DNA from: Fragum whitleyi
Lineage: Eukaryota > Mollusca > Bivalvia > Cardiida > Cardiidae
Assembly: GCA_948146395.1 (NCBI GenBank)
Contig: OX411545.1
Location: 22,523,526 to 22,587,525, forward strand
DNA length: 64,000 nucleotides
Direction of reading: 5' to 3'
Of this stretch, positions 1 through 10,983 are shown one piece after another; the first letter of the stretch is position 1; every line of letters begins with the position of its first letter. The translations under genes were made by a program, and so were the position numbers. The notes under the pieces were generated by a model that saw nothing but the letters and a program-made list of their open reading frames with translations, searched no databases and had not been told where the DNA came from.

Positions 1-71
1 CAGTAAATTCAGTATCAAATCAAAAAGGATAAATGAGAGGGAAAGAAAGCCATTTTAATGTAGCGCTGCAC

Positions 72-254
72 CTTGAGAACAAGGTCTAATTGAAATCTAT
101 TGATTTTTCCATAATTGGCCAGACTAATGTTAGATAGAGTAGACTGGACAACTTTATCTCTCTCCTTATTGGCTTCAGTTAATTCCATTTTCACCTGGCC
201 AATACTTTTATCTCTCAGGTATTCTCTTTCAAGTTTGGTACTTTTCAATTTCTT
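72..254 (-). CDS. Probable internal coiled-coil exon of an unidentified gene
   Basis: On the minus strand a 183-nt open segment (61 codons, phase 0 to 0) is bounded by a pyrimidine-rich acceptor (CATCTTCTTTAAG) and an AAG/gtgcag donor. The product is highly charged and looks like a coiled coil (rich in K, E, R, L and Q, with EREYLRDKSIGQ near the start and LTEANKERDK in the middle), ending in a KINRFQLDLVLK segment. I do not recognise the family. It lies about 4.8 kb upstream of the first visible USP exon and on the opposite strand. It is therefore either the edge of a neighbouring gene or an exon nested in a USP intron. An acceptor 3 nt further in is equally possible. Confidence 0.5.
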
Positions 255-2390
255 CTTAAAGAAGATGAAAAAAGAAAAATATCAAAATTAATTTGACTAG
301 AGTTTAAAATACCTTCTTCTGAATTGTACTGTACAAATGAAAATCAAAAAACTTAGACAAATGGACACTAAAGACACCATGTTCTAAGGCAATCATAAAC
401 TTATACAGAGACAAATTGTAAATTGTGACAAAAAGCAAAAGGAGACTTGTTCATTCACCTTTGATTATATTAATGTAATCTATCTCTATTTTCTCCATAC
501 AAAAAAAAAACACAATCAAAAGTGCTATACCAGTATGTTTATTCTATTAAAGCTTCAAACATTCTCTGTGTTATTTAATTGTAGTGGCAATTGGTGTGCA
601 TAAAAAATCTAATAAAATAGGGATTATTGATATGGACAGAGTCAGAAAGATAGTGAAAATTGATCTGTTGTCCACCTGTGGTCAATACAAACAATCCCAG
701 TTAGTATTGTGACACCATTGTTTGATCATGCTTAGACTTCAGGCGCATGGCTTATTAACTGAAGAGAAAAAATGCATGGCTTAATCCTGCTTTTATATTT
801 TCAGACCCTTTTGTCAATTTATTTTCTGCCCAGCTTTGAAAATCTTTTACGAATAAGATTTCAATGGTCTGCAAGTGGGGCTTTGCTTTGTGCCTTCACT
901 AATGAGACATATAAATAAGCCATTTATTACCCAAATATATTCAACTTTATTTGTTATAACTAGCGTACATTTTGGTAAATTTTCTGAATTTTTGTAAAGC
1001 TATTTGTACATAAATATCTTATAGGAAGGTTTTTTGTGCATTTTCATTAATATTGAAATCACAAATAACTTGAAGCCATAACCTAGATAGGGTCCTAGAG
1101 GATAAAAGATAATTAAAAATGGATTTGAAAAATAATTATTGCCAGGTCGTCTTAATGAGTAAGATAGGGTCATCATGGATCTCTTTCTATGTCCGTTTTA
1201 AATTAATCTCCAGATAAATCTTCTTGAAAATGGAAGGATAATAAATGTGACCATTGGTATTAAGAATTAATGCCAAGTCATTATGGACGAAATGTCACCT
1301 GCATCGGAAGACCTTTAATTCTGCATTAGGCAGGTATTAGGAATCATAGGCAGGGCCTTCTCTGAGGATCCCAATTGTTGCGAAATGCAAAAATGAAATG
1401 AATTTGGCGATAAAAAAATTGAATTGCCATAGGAATCATAGGCTTCAATAACTATAAAAGCAGTTATTCTTAATTTGTGTTTTGCTTGATCTCTTTGTTG
1501 TTTCTAAGGTGTCTCTTAGTGAGACAACAAAATTAAAATCTTTTGACAGAATTATCAATTCACAGATTGAAGCAAAGCATATCTAAATACATAATTCTGC
1601 AATTAAGAACAGCTGTATCATACTTATCAATAGTCTATTTTTGGAAATTGAAAGCATCTTGATAGGATGATCATAGGATCAAAAAGCTTTAAAATTTTGA
1701 AGTGTTTTGTGTATATGAAATAAAAGAAAATAAGCTGTGTCATTCAAGAGGATAAGCTGACCAGGACAAAGGCTATTTTATTGGCTATATAATGTCCGAA
1801 CGTTTGCCCAGGTGTGGCTCATGTCCAAAACTGAGGTGTTTAAGTTGATAGAAAAACTGTTACTGTTTTTGTCACTTCTTTGTCTGCAGACAAACCAAAA
1901 GGCCCACAACATTTTTTTGTCATTTAAAAATTTGAATGGTTCTCTCCTTATATTTGCTGGCCTTTTGTTTACAGTTTATATAGAAAATGCATTGTCATCA
2001 ATCTTCTTCAGTTTAATATGATCTATTATGTAATAGTAACTCTCTTGGGCTCAGAATCTAACTTACCTGTATGTGACATAATCAAAAAAGAGAGTGCAAA
2101 TCTAATGGCTTTGCAGGAGGAGTAAATTGGCCTTTCAGATATTGTTTGAATAAATAATTAGATTGTCTAGCCAATGTAAGGACTAGACAAAATATCAATT
2201 TCATCGTGTAAATTGGTTGAATAGGTTGTGAAAAGTCACAATTTGGTGCCAAAACCTTTTGTCTACCTGTAACTCAGTATGGTCAGGCAACTAGAGGGAT
2301 AGAAACATTAGATCATTGGTCTCCCAACTTAATGACCAAGAGGTCCAAACAGAAACAACCCAAAAGTAAGCAGTCCAAAGTTTCAAAATG
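255..2390. other. Non-coding stretch, no gene recognised
   Basis: AT-rich sequence without a convincing exon or a dispersed repeat that recurs in this window. The segment around 1140-1350 is less AT-rich and could be conserved non-coding DNA, but nothing in it can be named. Confidence 0.4.
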
Positions 2391-2393
2391 AAA

Positions 2394-2452
2394 AAAAAAA
2401 TTGGGAAAAAGAAGAAATTGCTTGTTACATTAAGCAATTTCTCCTGTTCACA
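2394..2452. repeat. Short hairpin repeat (GAAGAAATTGCTTGTTAC family)
   Basis: Inverted repeat built on AAGAAATTGCTTGTTAC and its complement. Similar hairpins occur at 15100-15145, 24195-24260, 24860-24905, 29865-29925, 31120-31180 and 45655-45715, so it is a dispersed family. Confidence 0.6.
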
Positions 2453-2997
2453 AGTTTTGTCACTCAAAGAAGATAATGTAACAGGTTTTCTTTCAAAATA
2501 TTACAAGAGAAAATGTTTAATCTTCAGTTTCTTTTGATACGTAGTGCAGTCTTTGAGCTTTCAGTGCCTTTGCCATGAATCAATCTAATATACCCTAACT
2601 TAATAAGTTTAAGGTATGTAATGCTAAGGGACTTTTGTGGCTCATAATATGAAACAACACTTATACAGGGATTAAAAAAAAATCAATTTAAAGCACACTC
2701 TTTAATTAACTGATGGGAGGCTGACTCCTACTAGTCAATAATAAGATATGGCTATTTAATGCAGATAAGTATGAAACGTAATACTGTGAAATGATAGAAA
2801 GATCATATAGCAGCTAGGTACCGAATTTAATCAGAATGATTCTAGATGTATAATTTAGTAAATGACAGTCTTTTGAAATAAGTTCAATTATAGCTTTAAA
2901 CTTTAAGAGCTTTTCTATTATCTTTAAGTGGGTCAAGTAATAGAATATTACCTCTTCTTTATTGACACTTCATTTATCAATTTGGGATATATATGCA

Positions 2998-3187
2998 GAG
3001 CTAAAGATACAGGGGATATTTTGTATTTTAGATCAAAGTTTTTGAAAAAATATACCTTAAATCTTATTTTGTGGGTATTCATTGGAATTGTCTTGTCAAG
3101 ATGATTCAAATGAGTACCCACAACATGGTGTTTCATTGAGCAATATAAATTTTAGACTAGCTTTACCCCCTCTTACCTGCACCCCTG
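2998..3187 (+). mobile_element. Family-B MITE (GAGCTACAGATAGAGG termini)
   Basis: About 190-bp palindromic element. Its termini resemble GAGCTACAGATAGAGGG and CCCCCTCTTATCTGTACCTC, and its central hairpin is built on GGGTACTCATTTGAATCGTC and complement. About ten related copies lie in this window, in both orientations. There is no coding capacity. Confidence 0.75.
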
Positions 3188-3292
3188 ATATGTGGGTCAA
3201 TTACATTACCATAAGGAACATAGCAATTAGCAATCCAGTACTTCATATATGAGCTAGTGCGTGACATTTCCAAAAATTACACACATGCCCAA

Positions 3293-3352
3293 AGCAAAGA
3301 CTCTGGTCAGCCTTTGCATCTGTCCAATCTGACCAGAGTCTTCACTATGCAC
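3293..3352. repeat. Short hairpin repeat (AAAGACTCTGGTCAGCC)
   Basis: Imperfect inverted repeat AAAGACTCTGGTCAG / CTGACCAGAGTCTT. A related copy lies at 46972-47028. Confidence 0.55.
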
Positions 3353-4371
3353 TAAACGGGTAGAAAAGTTCTTAAACCCTGTTCTGATGGTCAGCATTGT
3401 GTCGTCGTCACTGCTTTACGGTTTTACCTCGCTTATAAAAGTTGTTAGCACATCAAGAAGTTAACCAAACATTGCAAAACCTATTCAAGTGTTGTTCATA
3501 ACTTCAGGCTTTCAGCAAAAAACAAACAAACAGACATAGCAAAACAAACAAACATAATATGCAGAAATCCTTGCTTGTGTTACTCATAAACTTCAAAGAA
3601 TTGCTCTTCCGCAGGCTCAAAAATAAGTTAATATATGGTTATAAGTCTGCAGCTGAGCTTATAAAGCCAAAAAGAAGCAGTATTTGTAAAATGTAAGGTT
3701 GTTTATCTGTTTGTTTTTTGTTTCATTCAAAAACATAATTGATGTATGAAAAATATTCATTAACCTTTTGTGAAAATGTGTGGGAAAAAGTAGACTAATT
3801 TCTTACAAATTAGATGGGAGTGGCTTTGTTGATTTTATGGTCATTATCTCTATGTATCAATATGTCCTTTATAAAACCACAAAGTTTTGATCTGCCCAAC
3901 TAAAACTTGATGATTTAAAACATACAGGCCAATTCTGATGAAAATACTAGCATATCAAAATTGAAAAAAATTGCAGACAAAAAAGTTTCAAAAGTATACT
4001 AAAACTTTATATCTTTAAAGAGCACATTTCCATTTTCTACCTTTTTTTAAAAGATTTAATTCTTTAGTGCATAGATGTATGATTATCTGCAATAGTGTGT
4101 TTAACTAGCTCCTGTAAAATTCTCCATTAATTTTCTATTTTTTATACCCCGTAAATCTGCGATTTCTATCATGCTCTGCATTAAAGCAAGATTTGGGAAG
4201 ATTTAATAGATGTTTTAAAAGGGCTTGTGGTTTAATTCACAAAGGCGACAGGAAGTAGGAAATATTAACAATATGGACCTATTTAGAATCAAGGAGAGGC
4301 CTTAAGACCAAAGATGACACAAGATTTCCTGTCTTCAGTGTTTGTGATTTTGAATAGTCTTGAACCTAAGC

Positions 4372-4512
4372 TACAGGCAAAACTTAACATAATATGCATT
4401 CGAATTGTCTTGTCAAGATGTTTCAAATGAGTACCAACAACCAATGGTTTCAATGAGATATAAAAATTTTAGACTGGCTTTACCATACATTTTTGTTTAT
4501 CTGGACCCCTGA
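4372..4512 (+). mobile_element. Family-B MITE, degraded and 5'-truncated copy
   Basis: Contains the CAAATGAGTACCAACAAC core and the TTTAGACTGGCTTTACC right part of the family-B element. The left terminus is missing. Confidence 0.6.
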
Positions 4513-4769
4513 CCTCAACAAATGGTAGTTTGAAAGTCAGAATGAAAAAGTCTTGTACATGCACTATAATTGATTCGTAAATAATTTGGTTATTTTCTTT
4601 TCTTTGCGCTTTAGAAAGCTGTTTGAGCATTCATATTTTGGTGAAAGGCTAATATTTTTCTTTATTTCAATACTTAAATGAAATAAAGCTATTTTCTCAA
4701 ATGGGGATGATCAATCAGTTAGGTTTGTTGCTGAAACTTAAAGTCACTTTCGATTCCCAATAGCGGCAA

Positions 4770-4955
4770 TTATATTATTTGACTATTTGTCTCCCACCAA
4801 GACCTATGTGAGATAGCAGATGGAGGCTAGAAAAGGATCTGATAGTAGTACAGGTGGGAGAAGTACCAGGAACCCATTGTTAGGTGCTGAAGCGACCATG
4901 ATATAACTGAAAGATTGTGAAAAGAGGCATTAAACCAAAAACAAACAAAACTGTC
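4770..4955 (+). mobile_element. tRNA-derived SINE, 5'-truncated
   Basis: Matches the body and 3' part of the full SINE at 62864-63141: ACCTATGTGAGATAGCAG, then TACCAGGAACCCATTGTTAG, then ATATAACTGAAAGATTG, ending in an AACAAACAAA tail. The tRNA-like head is absent. Confidence 0.65.
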
Positions 4956-5037
4956 ACTGAAAAAAAACCTATTGACGGTAATCAAAGATACCAGTTTTGC
5001 AATTGCTTTCATTTCTTGTTCTTATTTATATTTTCAG

Positions 5038-5172
5038 GTTATCTTTACCCAGTTCCAGTATAGTGACCAATCATCATTGCAACCAAGTGCCTTACGAAAA
5101 GCTCTTGCTAACACATTTGAGAAACAGGAGCGATTTCAACTGGGTCACATGGACGATGCTGCTGAATGTTTT
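5038..5172 (+). CDS. USP54: USP54-like exon 1 of those visible (phase 0 to 0)
   Basis: Forty-five codons between TTTTCAG and a gtaagt donor. The peptide contains the USP helix region QERFQLGHMDDAAECF, nearly identical to that of USP53/54 proteins. It follows the exon with the catalytic Cys box, which I could not find in 1-5037 and so place outside the window. Confidence 0.92.
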
Positions 5173-5497
5173 GTAAGTATATTTGATTAGGTTTTATTAG
5201 TTGGAATGTGTTTAATACTAGCAATAGGGTTTATTGTAGCAAAAATTACATTATTTTCTCCATGCAGAATCAACATGATTGTGTGTTGCCAGTAAATCAA
5301 ATATAGTAAAATTATGACTGAAATTAGTTTATAGTATTTATTTGGTGACCAAGGCAAGTGATGGCAAGACAAAATATAAAATTGATTGAAAAAAGAAAAG
5401 ACGATTTAACAAAAGTTGTTGGAAAAGAAAAGACAATTTTTTTCAAACAACACTTTTCTCCTAGATTTTATGTTTTGGCTTTATGCATTATTGAACA

Positions 5498-5539
5498 AAT
5501 TTCCAATATAACTCATATTAATGAGTTATATTGGAAATT
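5498..5539. repeat. Perfect palindrome with 19-bp arms in intron
   Basis: AATTTCCAATATAACTCAT, a 4-nt spacer, then its exact complement. It is in the 503-nt intron 5173-5675, which otherwise holds nothing recognisable. Confidence 0.7.
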
Positions 5540-5675
5540 CGTTAAATACTACAATTCCCTAACTAATTTTAGGTATAAAAAGGAACATAGTTTATAAACT
5601 ATGATTGCTATTCATCGTATAACTTTTACTGCACACTCTGGATTGTCCTGAAATATCATTGTTTCTATTTTTCAG

Positions 5676-5789
5676 GAGAATATCTTACTTCGTATTCATT
5701 ACCACATAGCTAACACCCATAATGAGGACACATGCAATGCTGCACATTGTATCCCCCATCAGAAGTTTGCCATGACAGTTTGTGATCAG
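5676..5789 (+). CDS. USP54: USP54-like exon 2 (phase 0 to 0)
   Basis: Thirty-eight codons after TTTTTCAG, ending CAG/gtatgt. It encodes [13 protein letters not shown], then a Cys/His-rich [13 protein letters not shown] segment matching the conserved CTAQHCISHQKFAM-like stretch of USP54. Confidence 0.92.
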
Positions 5790-5804
5790 GTATGTTAAAT
5801 AGTT

Positions 5805-5932
5805 CTGGATCAGATCAGGATCACCAAACAGTGCAAACAGTTTTCAAATTGTTCCCCGCTTAGCATGGAAGTGCATGTGCAAAGCAGGGTACAATTGGAA
5901 AATTGTTTGCACCGTTTGGTGATCCTGAAGGC
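5805..5932. mobile_element. Family-D hairpin MITE
   Basis: About 125-bp palindrome with arms reading GATCACCAAACAGTGCAAAC and complement, and a loop around GCATGTGCAAAGCAGGG. Related copies are at 15897-16022 and 17450-17575. Confidence 0.7.
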
Positions 5933-5956
5933 AGGGCAGATCTTCCAAATCTTATA

Positions 5957-6176
5957 GAGCTACAGATAGAAGGTGTATTTTGGTTTTCAATTTTAAATAT
6001 TTTTAAATATATAATGAAAAATATATATTTTTGAAATATATTTCATTATTCTTTACTAAAACCCTATATTTTTGGTACTCATTTGAAATATCTTGTCGAG
6101 ACAATTCAAATGAGTACCCACAACATAGGGTTTTATTGTGAAATTAGGATTTTAGACTGGCTTTATCTGGATCCCT
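5957..6176 (+). mobile_element. Family-B MITE
   Basis: Starts GAGCTACAGATAGAAGG. It carries the GGTACTCATTTGAAATATC / CAAATGAGTACCCACAACA hairpin and the TTTAGACTGGCTTTA right end. Confidence 0.75.
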
Positions 6177-7828
6177 TTAATAACAGCCTAATAAGATTTA
6201 TCCATGAATTGTTACTCAAGCTGCTGCCAAATGACTGAAAAAAAAAGTTGTTAAAAGGGATGTTAAATCCCATTCAAAGAAGCTAACAATTTTCAGAAAA
6301 TATTTCTTTCCCTTTCATTTCTGTCCTGGAACTGCCTGACAACAATTTAAATCATAAAGTGGTTTATGATTTGAATTTTTTGTTAATAGACTTGATGCAT
6401 GGCTCTATCTTATAAATTACTTTTTGGTGTATAAGTCATGGGAAGTAAAAAAGATAATGGTCACATAATGGCATGAGGTGTATTGTACTGTGGTTACATA
6501 TCAAAGAAAATAAAGCCGCAAAAATGTTTGTTTTTCTGTATTTGGAAATAAAGCTGTAAGAATATATCACACATTGGCAGCTTTGTATTTGAAGGTTTGA
6601 AATGTTTATATGCCATAATGACTATTTATCTTTGTCAATAGCACTTCCCCTTCTCTTAAATTGTTCAAACACAAAACTGTGGACTGATAATTCAACAGCA
6701 ATATCTAGCTATTTAAGATGAAAAAAAAAAGGGAGAAACTTTTTTGGCCCATCATTATAGTTAAGTATTCAAACAAGTAATGTTTTTACATCACTGAAAA
6801 TACCTGTAAAAAGATTATTTTGTAACTAATTAGAAATATTCATAGAGACAAGGGTTTTAATACTTGATTGTCAAACATAGGTGCAATGTTTTCCATGTCA
6901 ACAAAAAGTTTACCAAACACTAAATATCAAATAAAAAAATCAAAGGTTATGATTTCTGCCACTTATTGCAGCTGACTGTTCTTGTTTCTTTTTGGAAAAA
7001 TACCGGTATCTTCATAAGTGGAGAGGCATATATCAAAGTCGGAATTTTGTGCAGTCTCAGAAAATTTAAATCTAAAATTTGAATAACGATGATATATACT
7101 TCAAAGATTTGAACTATGAAACTCAGAATTTATATTAATGAAGTGTAGATGATTTCCTACAGTAATTGGACCTGATATTATGAAAAAATCTGAAAATTCA
7201 TACCGTTTTTGTGAAAAGACAAATTGCACCAAGTTTTAGGGTAAATACCCAAGAAAAAGAGCCATAGTATTTCTATTGATTTACAATGATAAATGCCTAC
7301 ATATATCTTTGAAAAATTGCGTTGACAAACAAACCTTTGAAAAAACTGCCTACTCATTTTCACACAAAAAGAAACAAGATTGGGCAAGAGATAAGATTAT
7401 CTAACTACCCTTGCACCGCAAAAGGACAATTATTTGGCTATCCCATTGCAGGAGATACTTTTCTAAATACTTCTTATGTAGGAACCTATACCATCATTTT
7501 AAAGTTAATCTTCCATATAATTTTCTCACTGCCTTTCTGAAAAAAAGTGCATAACTAACATAAGTGCCTAAAAATAAACATAATTTTCTTAAGTACTATG
7601 TAAAAGTATATTTAAAACAGATTGAAAGTCTTCATACCAGCCAATTTTGATTACACATGCAATTTGATTGGTCCTAGAATTGCTTGAGCCATCTCAAGAC
7701 CAATGTATGTGTTTGTGCAAGTGTTTCTAAAACAGATAGTGTAATGGTACTCTTGAGCAATCTTCTTGACATTGAAACGCTTTTAACTTTTGAAGAACAA
7801 GGTTTTCTCTTACAGCGCTAATTTTACC
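6177..7828 (+). other. Intronic sequence, nothing recognised
   Basis: AT-rich intron DNA in the intron 5790-10357. No exon or window-wide repeat was seen. Confidence 0.4.
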
Positions 7829-8062
7829 CTTGTCATGCTGAATAAAAATCTTTACACAATAAATGTAAAATCTTAGAGCACTGGAAGTTACCGAATGTGA
7901 GTGAGTATTAATATCGGAAATGCATTGTTTAACATCTTTCTGGTTTAAAAATGAAATTCAGGTGGTATGAACTAAGATCAGACTGCACATATGTGCAGGC
8001 TGATCTTTGTCTATGATACCTCCTGTCACAGCAGGAATATTCCGGGTTCAGCATGACAAATT
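7829..8062 (+). mobile_element. Family-E terminal-inverted-repeat element
   Basis: Bounded by CCCTTGTCATGCTGAATAAA on the left and TTCAGCATGACAAAT on the right (a degraded inverse). Internally it holds a short hairpin GATCAGACTGCACATATG / complement. It is very similar over its whole length to 29969-30213, whose termini are intact (CCCTTGTCATGCTGAA / TTCAGCATGACAAGGG). Confidence 0.75.
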
Positions 8063-8119
8063 AAATATTGATTAGATATCAAGTGATCAAAAACAACTTA
8101 GAAAGAAAGTGTTTAAACC

Positions 8120-8356
8120 TTTTCATGCTGAACCCTGACATATACCTGCTTTTTGTTGAATGCATATTTGTGTAGCCTGATCATAGTCAATGCTACCTGA
8201 CTTTCCTTTAAAAACCAGAAACACTTAGAAATTAAATGTCAAAAATTAATTAGGGCTAAGTGCATCCAGTACATCCAGTACATTCAGTACTTTGATTTTA
8301 ATGCAATTTTGCTATGTTTGTTGTTATTTTGTATTCAGCATGACAAGGGTTAAGTT
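8120..8356. mobile_element. Family-E related fragment
   Basis: Runs from TTTCATGCTGAACCC to TATTCAGCATGACAAGGGTT. It contains a tandem CATCCAGTACATCCAGTA stretch also seen near 63640. Same terminal repeats as the 7829 element. Confidence 0.6.
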
Positions 8357-8399
8357 TGGTTAAAAAGATGGTAGAAGTAATTTTGTTCCTTTTATAAAG

Positions 8400-9060
8400 T
8401 TAAAGCACTGGAACTTAATAATTATGATTTTGACTTCCGATAAGGTCAACAAAACAATTCCCATTAATGTGTCAATTAGCCTCCAATTAGTTATATCAAT
8501 TAATTGATTAGATCAGTTGGTGAAAAAGTAAACTCAGCTGACCATGATATCTGTTAGGTTGACACAGAAATTAAGCTTTCCTTTCCTTTCTATTTGAAGA
8601 CAAATTCATTACAAGCACAATAATCCAAAAGCTTGGAGATAATTTCCAGACCTTTAAGGTATCTTCTTGACAAATAACTATTGCTTATTTCTTACTTCAA
8701 ATTATAACAGAAAATTATAATTTGGTCGAAATTTCATTCATGTTGCGAAATTGAAATGTGCAGTATTATGGTTTTCACTATTTGAAATGATGTTTTAATT
8801 GGGGTAAAGATAAACTAATGATGTGTTTGATCAGCTTGATTAGAGATAGGATATCATATTTGTGTTTGAACACGGAGGCCCTTTTACGGTCGTCCTACCC
8901 TAAATAATTACATACAACCGGGGAATAAAGAGCCCTTTGTAAATGTTACGGAACGAAAATGGCAGAGGACGCCATCTGCCATGTGTATTAATTAGGCGAA
9001 ACGTTGATTAATGGTTCACCTGTTTGTTTTGGTACCAGGTAGTTTTGAACAGGTACATGT
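8400..9060 (+). other. Repeat-free intron stretch, possible conserved non-coding DNA
   Basis: No exon found. The segment has many ATTA/TAAT cores (for example AATTAGTTATATCAATTAAT) and a less AT-rich part (8870-9060) containing a CGCCATCTGCCATG stretch. Regulatory use is only a suspicion. Confidence 0.25.
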
Positions 9061-9124
9061 GAGTGGCTATTTTCAAGGTAATAGGAATGGGTCTAATAGA
9101 GAAATCAGTTTTCCTTGAAATAAG

Positions 9125-9392
9125 TTTTGTTTGTTTGAATGGGTTAAACGACGCTTTCAACAATCTTGCAGTTATATCGCGGCAGCCGGAGCACCTTACA
9201 ATGGATTCCTGGTATTTCTTTGACCTGTACTACCATTACACCCTTTCCTAGCCTCCGACTGCTATCTCACATAGGTTTACGATTATCTACCCATTGGTGA
9301 GAGACAAACGTCGGAAAGGATATTTGCCACCACCAGGGATGGAACCCACGACTTCCAGATTTGAAGTCTAATGCCTAACCAACTGCGCTATG
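9125..9392 (-). mobile_element. Full-length tRNA-derived SINE with target-site duplication
   Basis: Minus-strand element. Its tRNA-like head ends at 9392 (TAGCGCAGTTGGTTAGGC A-box; GTGGGTTCCATCCC B-box with one change) and its AAACAAAC tail lies at 9125. It is flanked by direct copies of TTCCTTGAAATAAG (9111-9124) and TTTCTTGAAATAAG (9393-9406), which are target-site duplications. The body is shared with the SINEs at 10005 and 62864. Confidence 0.85.
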
Positions 9393-9475
9393 TTTCTTGA
9401 AATAAGGATCTATGGCATGATTAAAGTATAAAACAATGTTCTGCTTATCTTGTATTTTTCCTGCAAAGACAGGGT

Positions 9476-9529
9476 AGCATAGACAAAGATCCGCCTGCAT
9501 ATTCATGCAGTCTGATCTTTGTCTATACT
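9476..9529. repeat. Family-E internal hairpin, solo copy
   Basis: Inverted repeat ATAGACAAAGATCCGCCTGC / GCAGTCTGATCTTTGTCTAT. Similar hairpins occur at 7975, 20862, 31795, 42080 and 46606. Confidence 0.6.
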
Positions 9530-10004
9530 ATCTATCATTTAAATATCTTCCAGAAAAAAGGCTAATCCTCTTCTTGCTTCTTAGAAAAAGCTCTCTTGGG
9601 CATGAACTGAAATCAATGATTTGTATAAGAAATTTGCAGTCTGATATTCACCTTCAAAATGTCTTTTCAAAATTTGTGCTAAATTAAAAAGACCTCATCT
9701 TATTTGAAAATAGTACATTACAGCCTTCTACAAAATTTATAAGCTTGATCCTGAGCCATGATCTGACAAGACTCTAAATATGATCAATAAATTTCATTTC
9801 AGATAACATCCTGTTGTAATTAAAGATTGCCTTTAACCTGTAATTAAAAGTGTTAACACATGTTTTCTTTAATATTTCATCTGTATTCTGCTACATGGTG
9901 ATAAATACTTGTATTGCCCAAATACAAACCATTGGTCGATCTTTACATCAATCCTTCAGTACAGCTATTGAACATGATTATATACCTATGGACATGTTAA
10001 GAGG

Positions 10005-10272
10005 GCAGCTGTCACAGTGCAGTTGGTAGCTTGTTGTAGGTGTAGAGGTCCTGGGTCTGGTCCCAGATGGACTCATCCTCTCCGACTATTTGTCTCCAAT
10101 GAATGAGTTAATTGTTGTAGACCTATGTGGGATAACAGATGAAGGCTAGAAAAGGATGTAATGTTAGTACTGGTGAGTGAAATACCAGGAATCAATTGTT
10201 AGATTCTCCAGCCACTGCAATATAACTGAAAAACGTTGAAAGTGGCATAAAACTCCATTCAAACAAACAAAA
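10005..10272 (+). mobile_element. tRNA-derived SINE, diverged but near full length
   Basis: Head with AGTGCAGTTGGTAGCTTG (A-box-like) and GGGTCTGGTCCCA (B-box-like), body TGTGGGATAACAGATGAAGG, 3' part GCAATATAACTGAAAAACG, tail CAAACAAACAAA. It ends about 85 bp before the exon at 10358. Confidence 0.75.
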
Positions 10273-10357
10273 TAGATATGTATAGCCATTTAAGAGTTTT
10301 GCACTGACTAATAAAAACGTTTTTATGGATTATTAAAAGTTTTGTATGTATTTTCAG

Positions 10358-10437
10358 CTTGTATGTCCATGTGGAGCAACCTCAGAGCCCCTCAAGTTCC
10401 ATGAAATGGTTCACTACATCTCTGCAAATGCCTTGGT
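10358..10437 (+). CDS. USP54: USP54-like exon 3 (phase 0 to 2)
   Basis: Eighty nt after ATTTTCAG. The donor is gtaagt at 10438; the alternative gtgtaa at 10436 is weaker and breaks the reading frame. It encodes LVCPCGATSEPLKFHEMVHYISANAL, with the first zinc-ribbon pair as C-P-C (residues 86 and 88) instead of the usual C-x2-C. Confidence 0.9.
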
Positions 10438-10464
10438 GTAAGTTACATGTTTTTTAATTCAGCA

Positions 10465-10806
10465 TTTTTAGCTTGGCCGTTTTCAGAGAAAACCAAAGGT
10501 ATTGTCACTGCCTTGGCGTCAATCACAATGGCCATAGTTGTTGGCATAGGCATTAGATTAGGCATGTGTGTTCATCATCACAAGAGCTATCCAGACAATC
10601 AAAAGAGATAATTTTGAAAGCATTTTTAGCTTGGTGGTTTTCAGAGAAAATCCAAGGTATTGCTAAAGCCTTGGTGTCCTTGATATTTACTCTATCAGCG
10701 TATCAGAGAGAGGGCTACTGTATAAAAACAACATCTCCACTTACACTCTTCTCTGCAACAAACACACACCTCTCTCTGCTTGTAGCCTCTGGCAATGGTG
10801 GCAGTT
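10465..10806 (+). repeat. Degenerate dispersed repeat with an internal duplication
   Basis: The sequence TTTTTAGCTTGGCCGTTTTC (10468) recurs as TTTTTAGCTTGGTGGTTTTC (10623), each followed by GCCTTGGTGTC-like DNA. An open frame crosses it but it resembles no protein. Confidence 0.45.
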
Positions 10807-10983
10807 CTGCAGATAGAGGGGGCATTTTTCATTTCAAATTAGATTATATCAATGAATCTTATATTGTGGGTACTCATTTGAATCCTCTCATCAAGAGGAT
10901 TCAAATAAGTACCCACAAAATAGGGTTGCGATGAGAAATAAAGATTTCAGACTGGCTTTACCCCCTCTTATCTGTACCTCTGG
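10807..10983 (+). mobile_element. Family-B MITE
   Basis: TGCAGATAGAGGGGGCATTT start, CCCCCTCTTATCTGTACCTC end, with the GGGTACTCATTTGAATCC / complement hairpin in the middle. Confidence 0.8.

Noticed and set aside
1..5037. Cys-box exon of the USP gene in the left flank
   Set aside because: I looked for an N-x-C-F-L-N coding stretch and a CALK/gt end on the plus strand and found none.
10566..10934. 122-codon open frame in intron 3
   Set aside because: It crosses a duplicated repeat and a family-B MITE, so the frame is open by chance.
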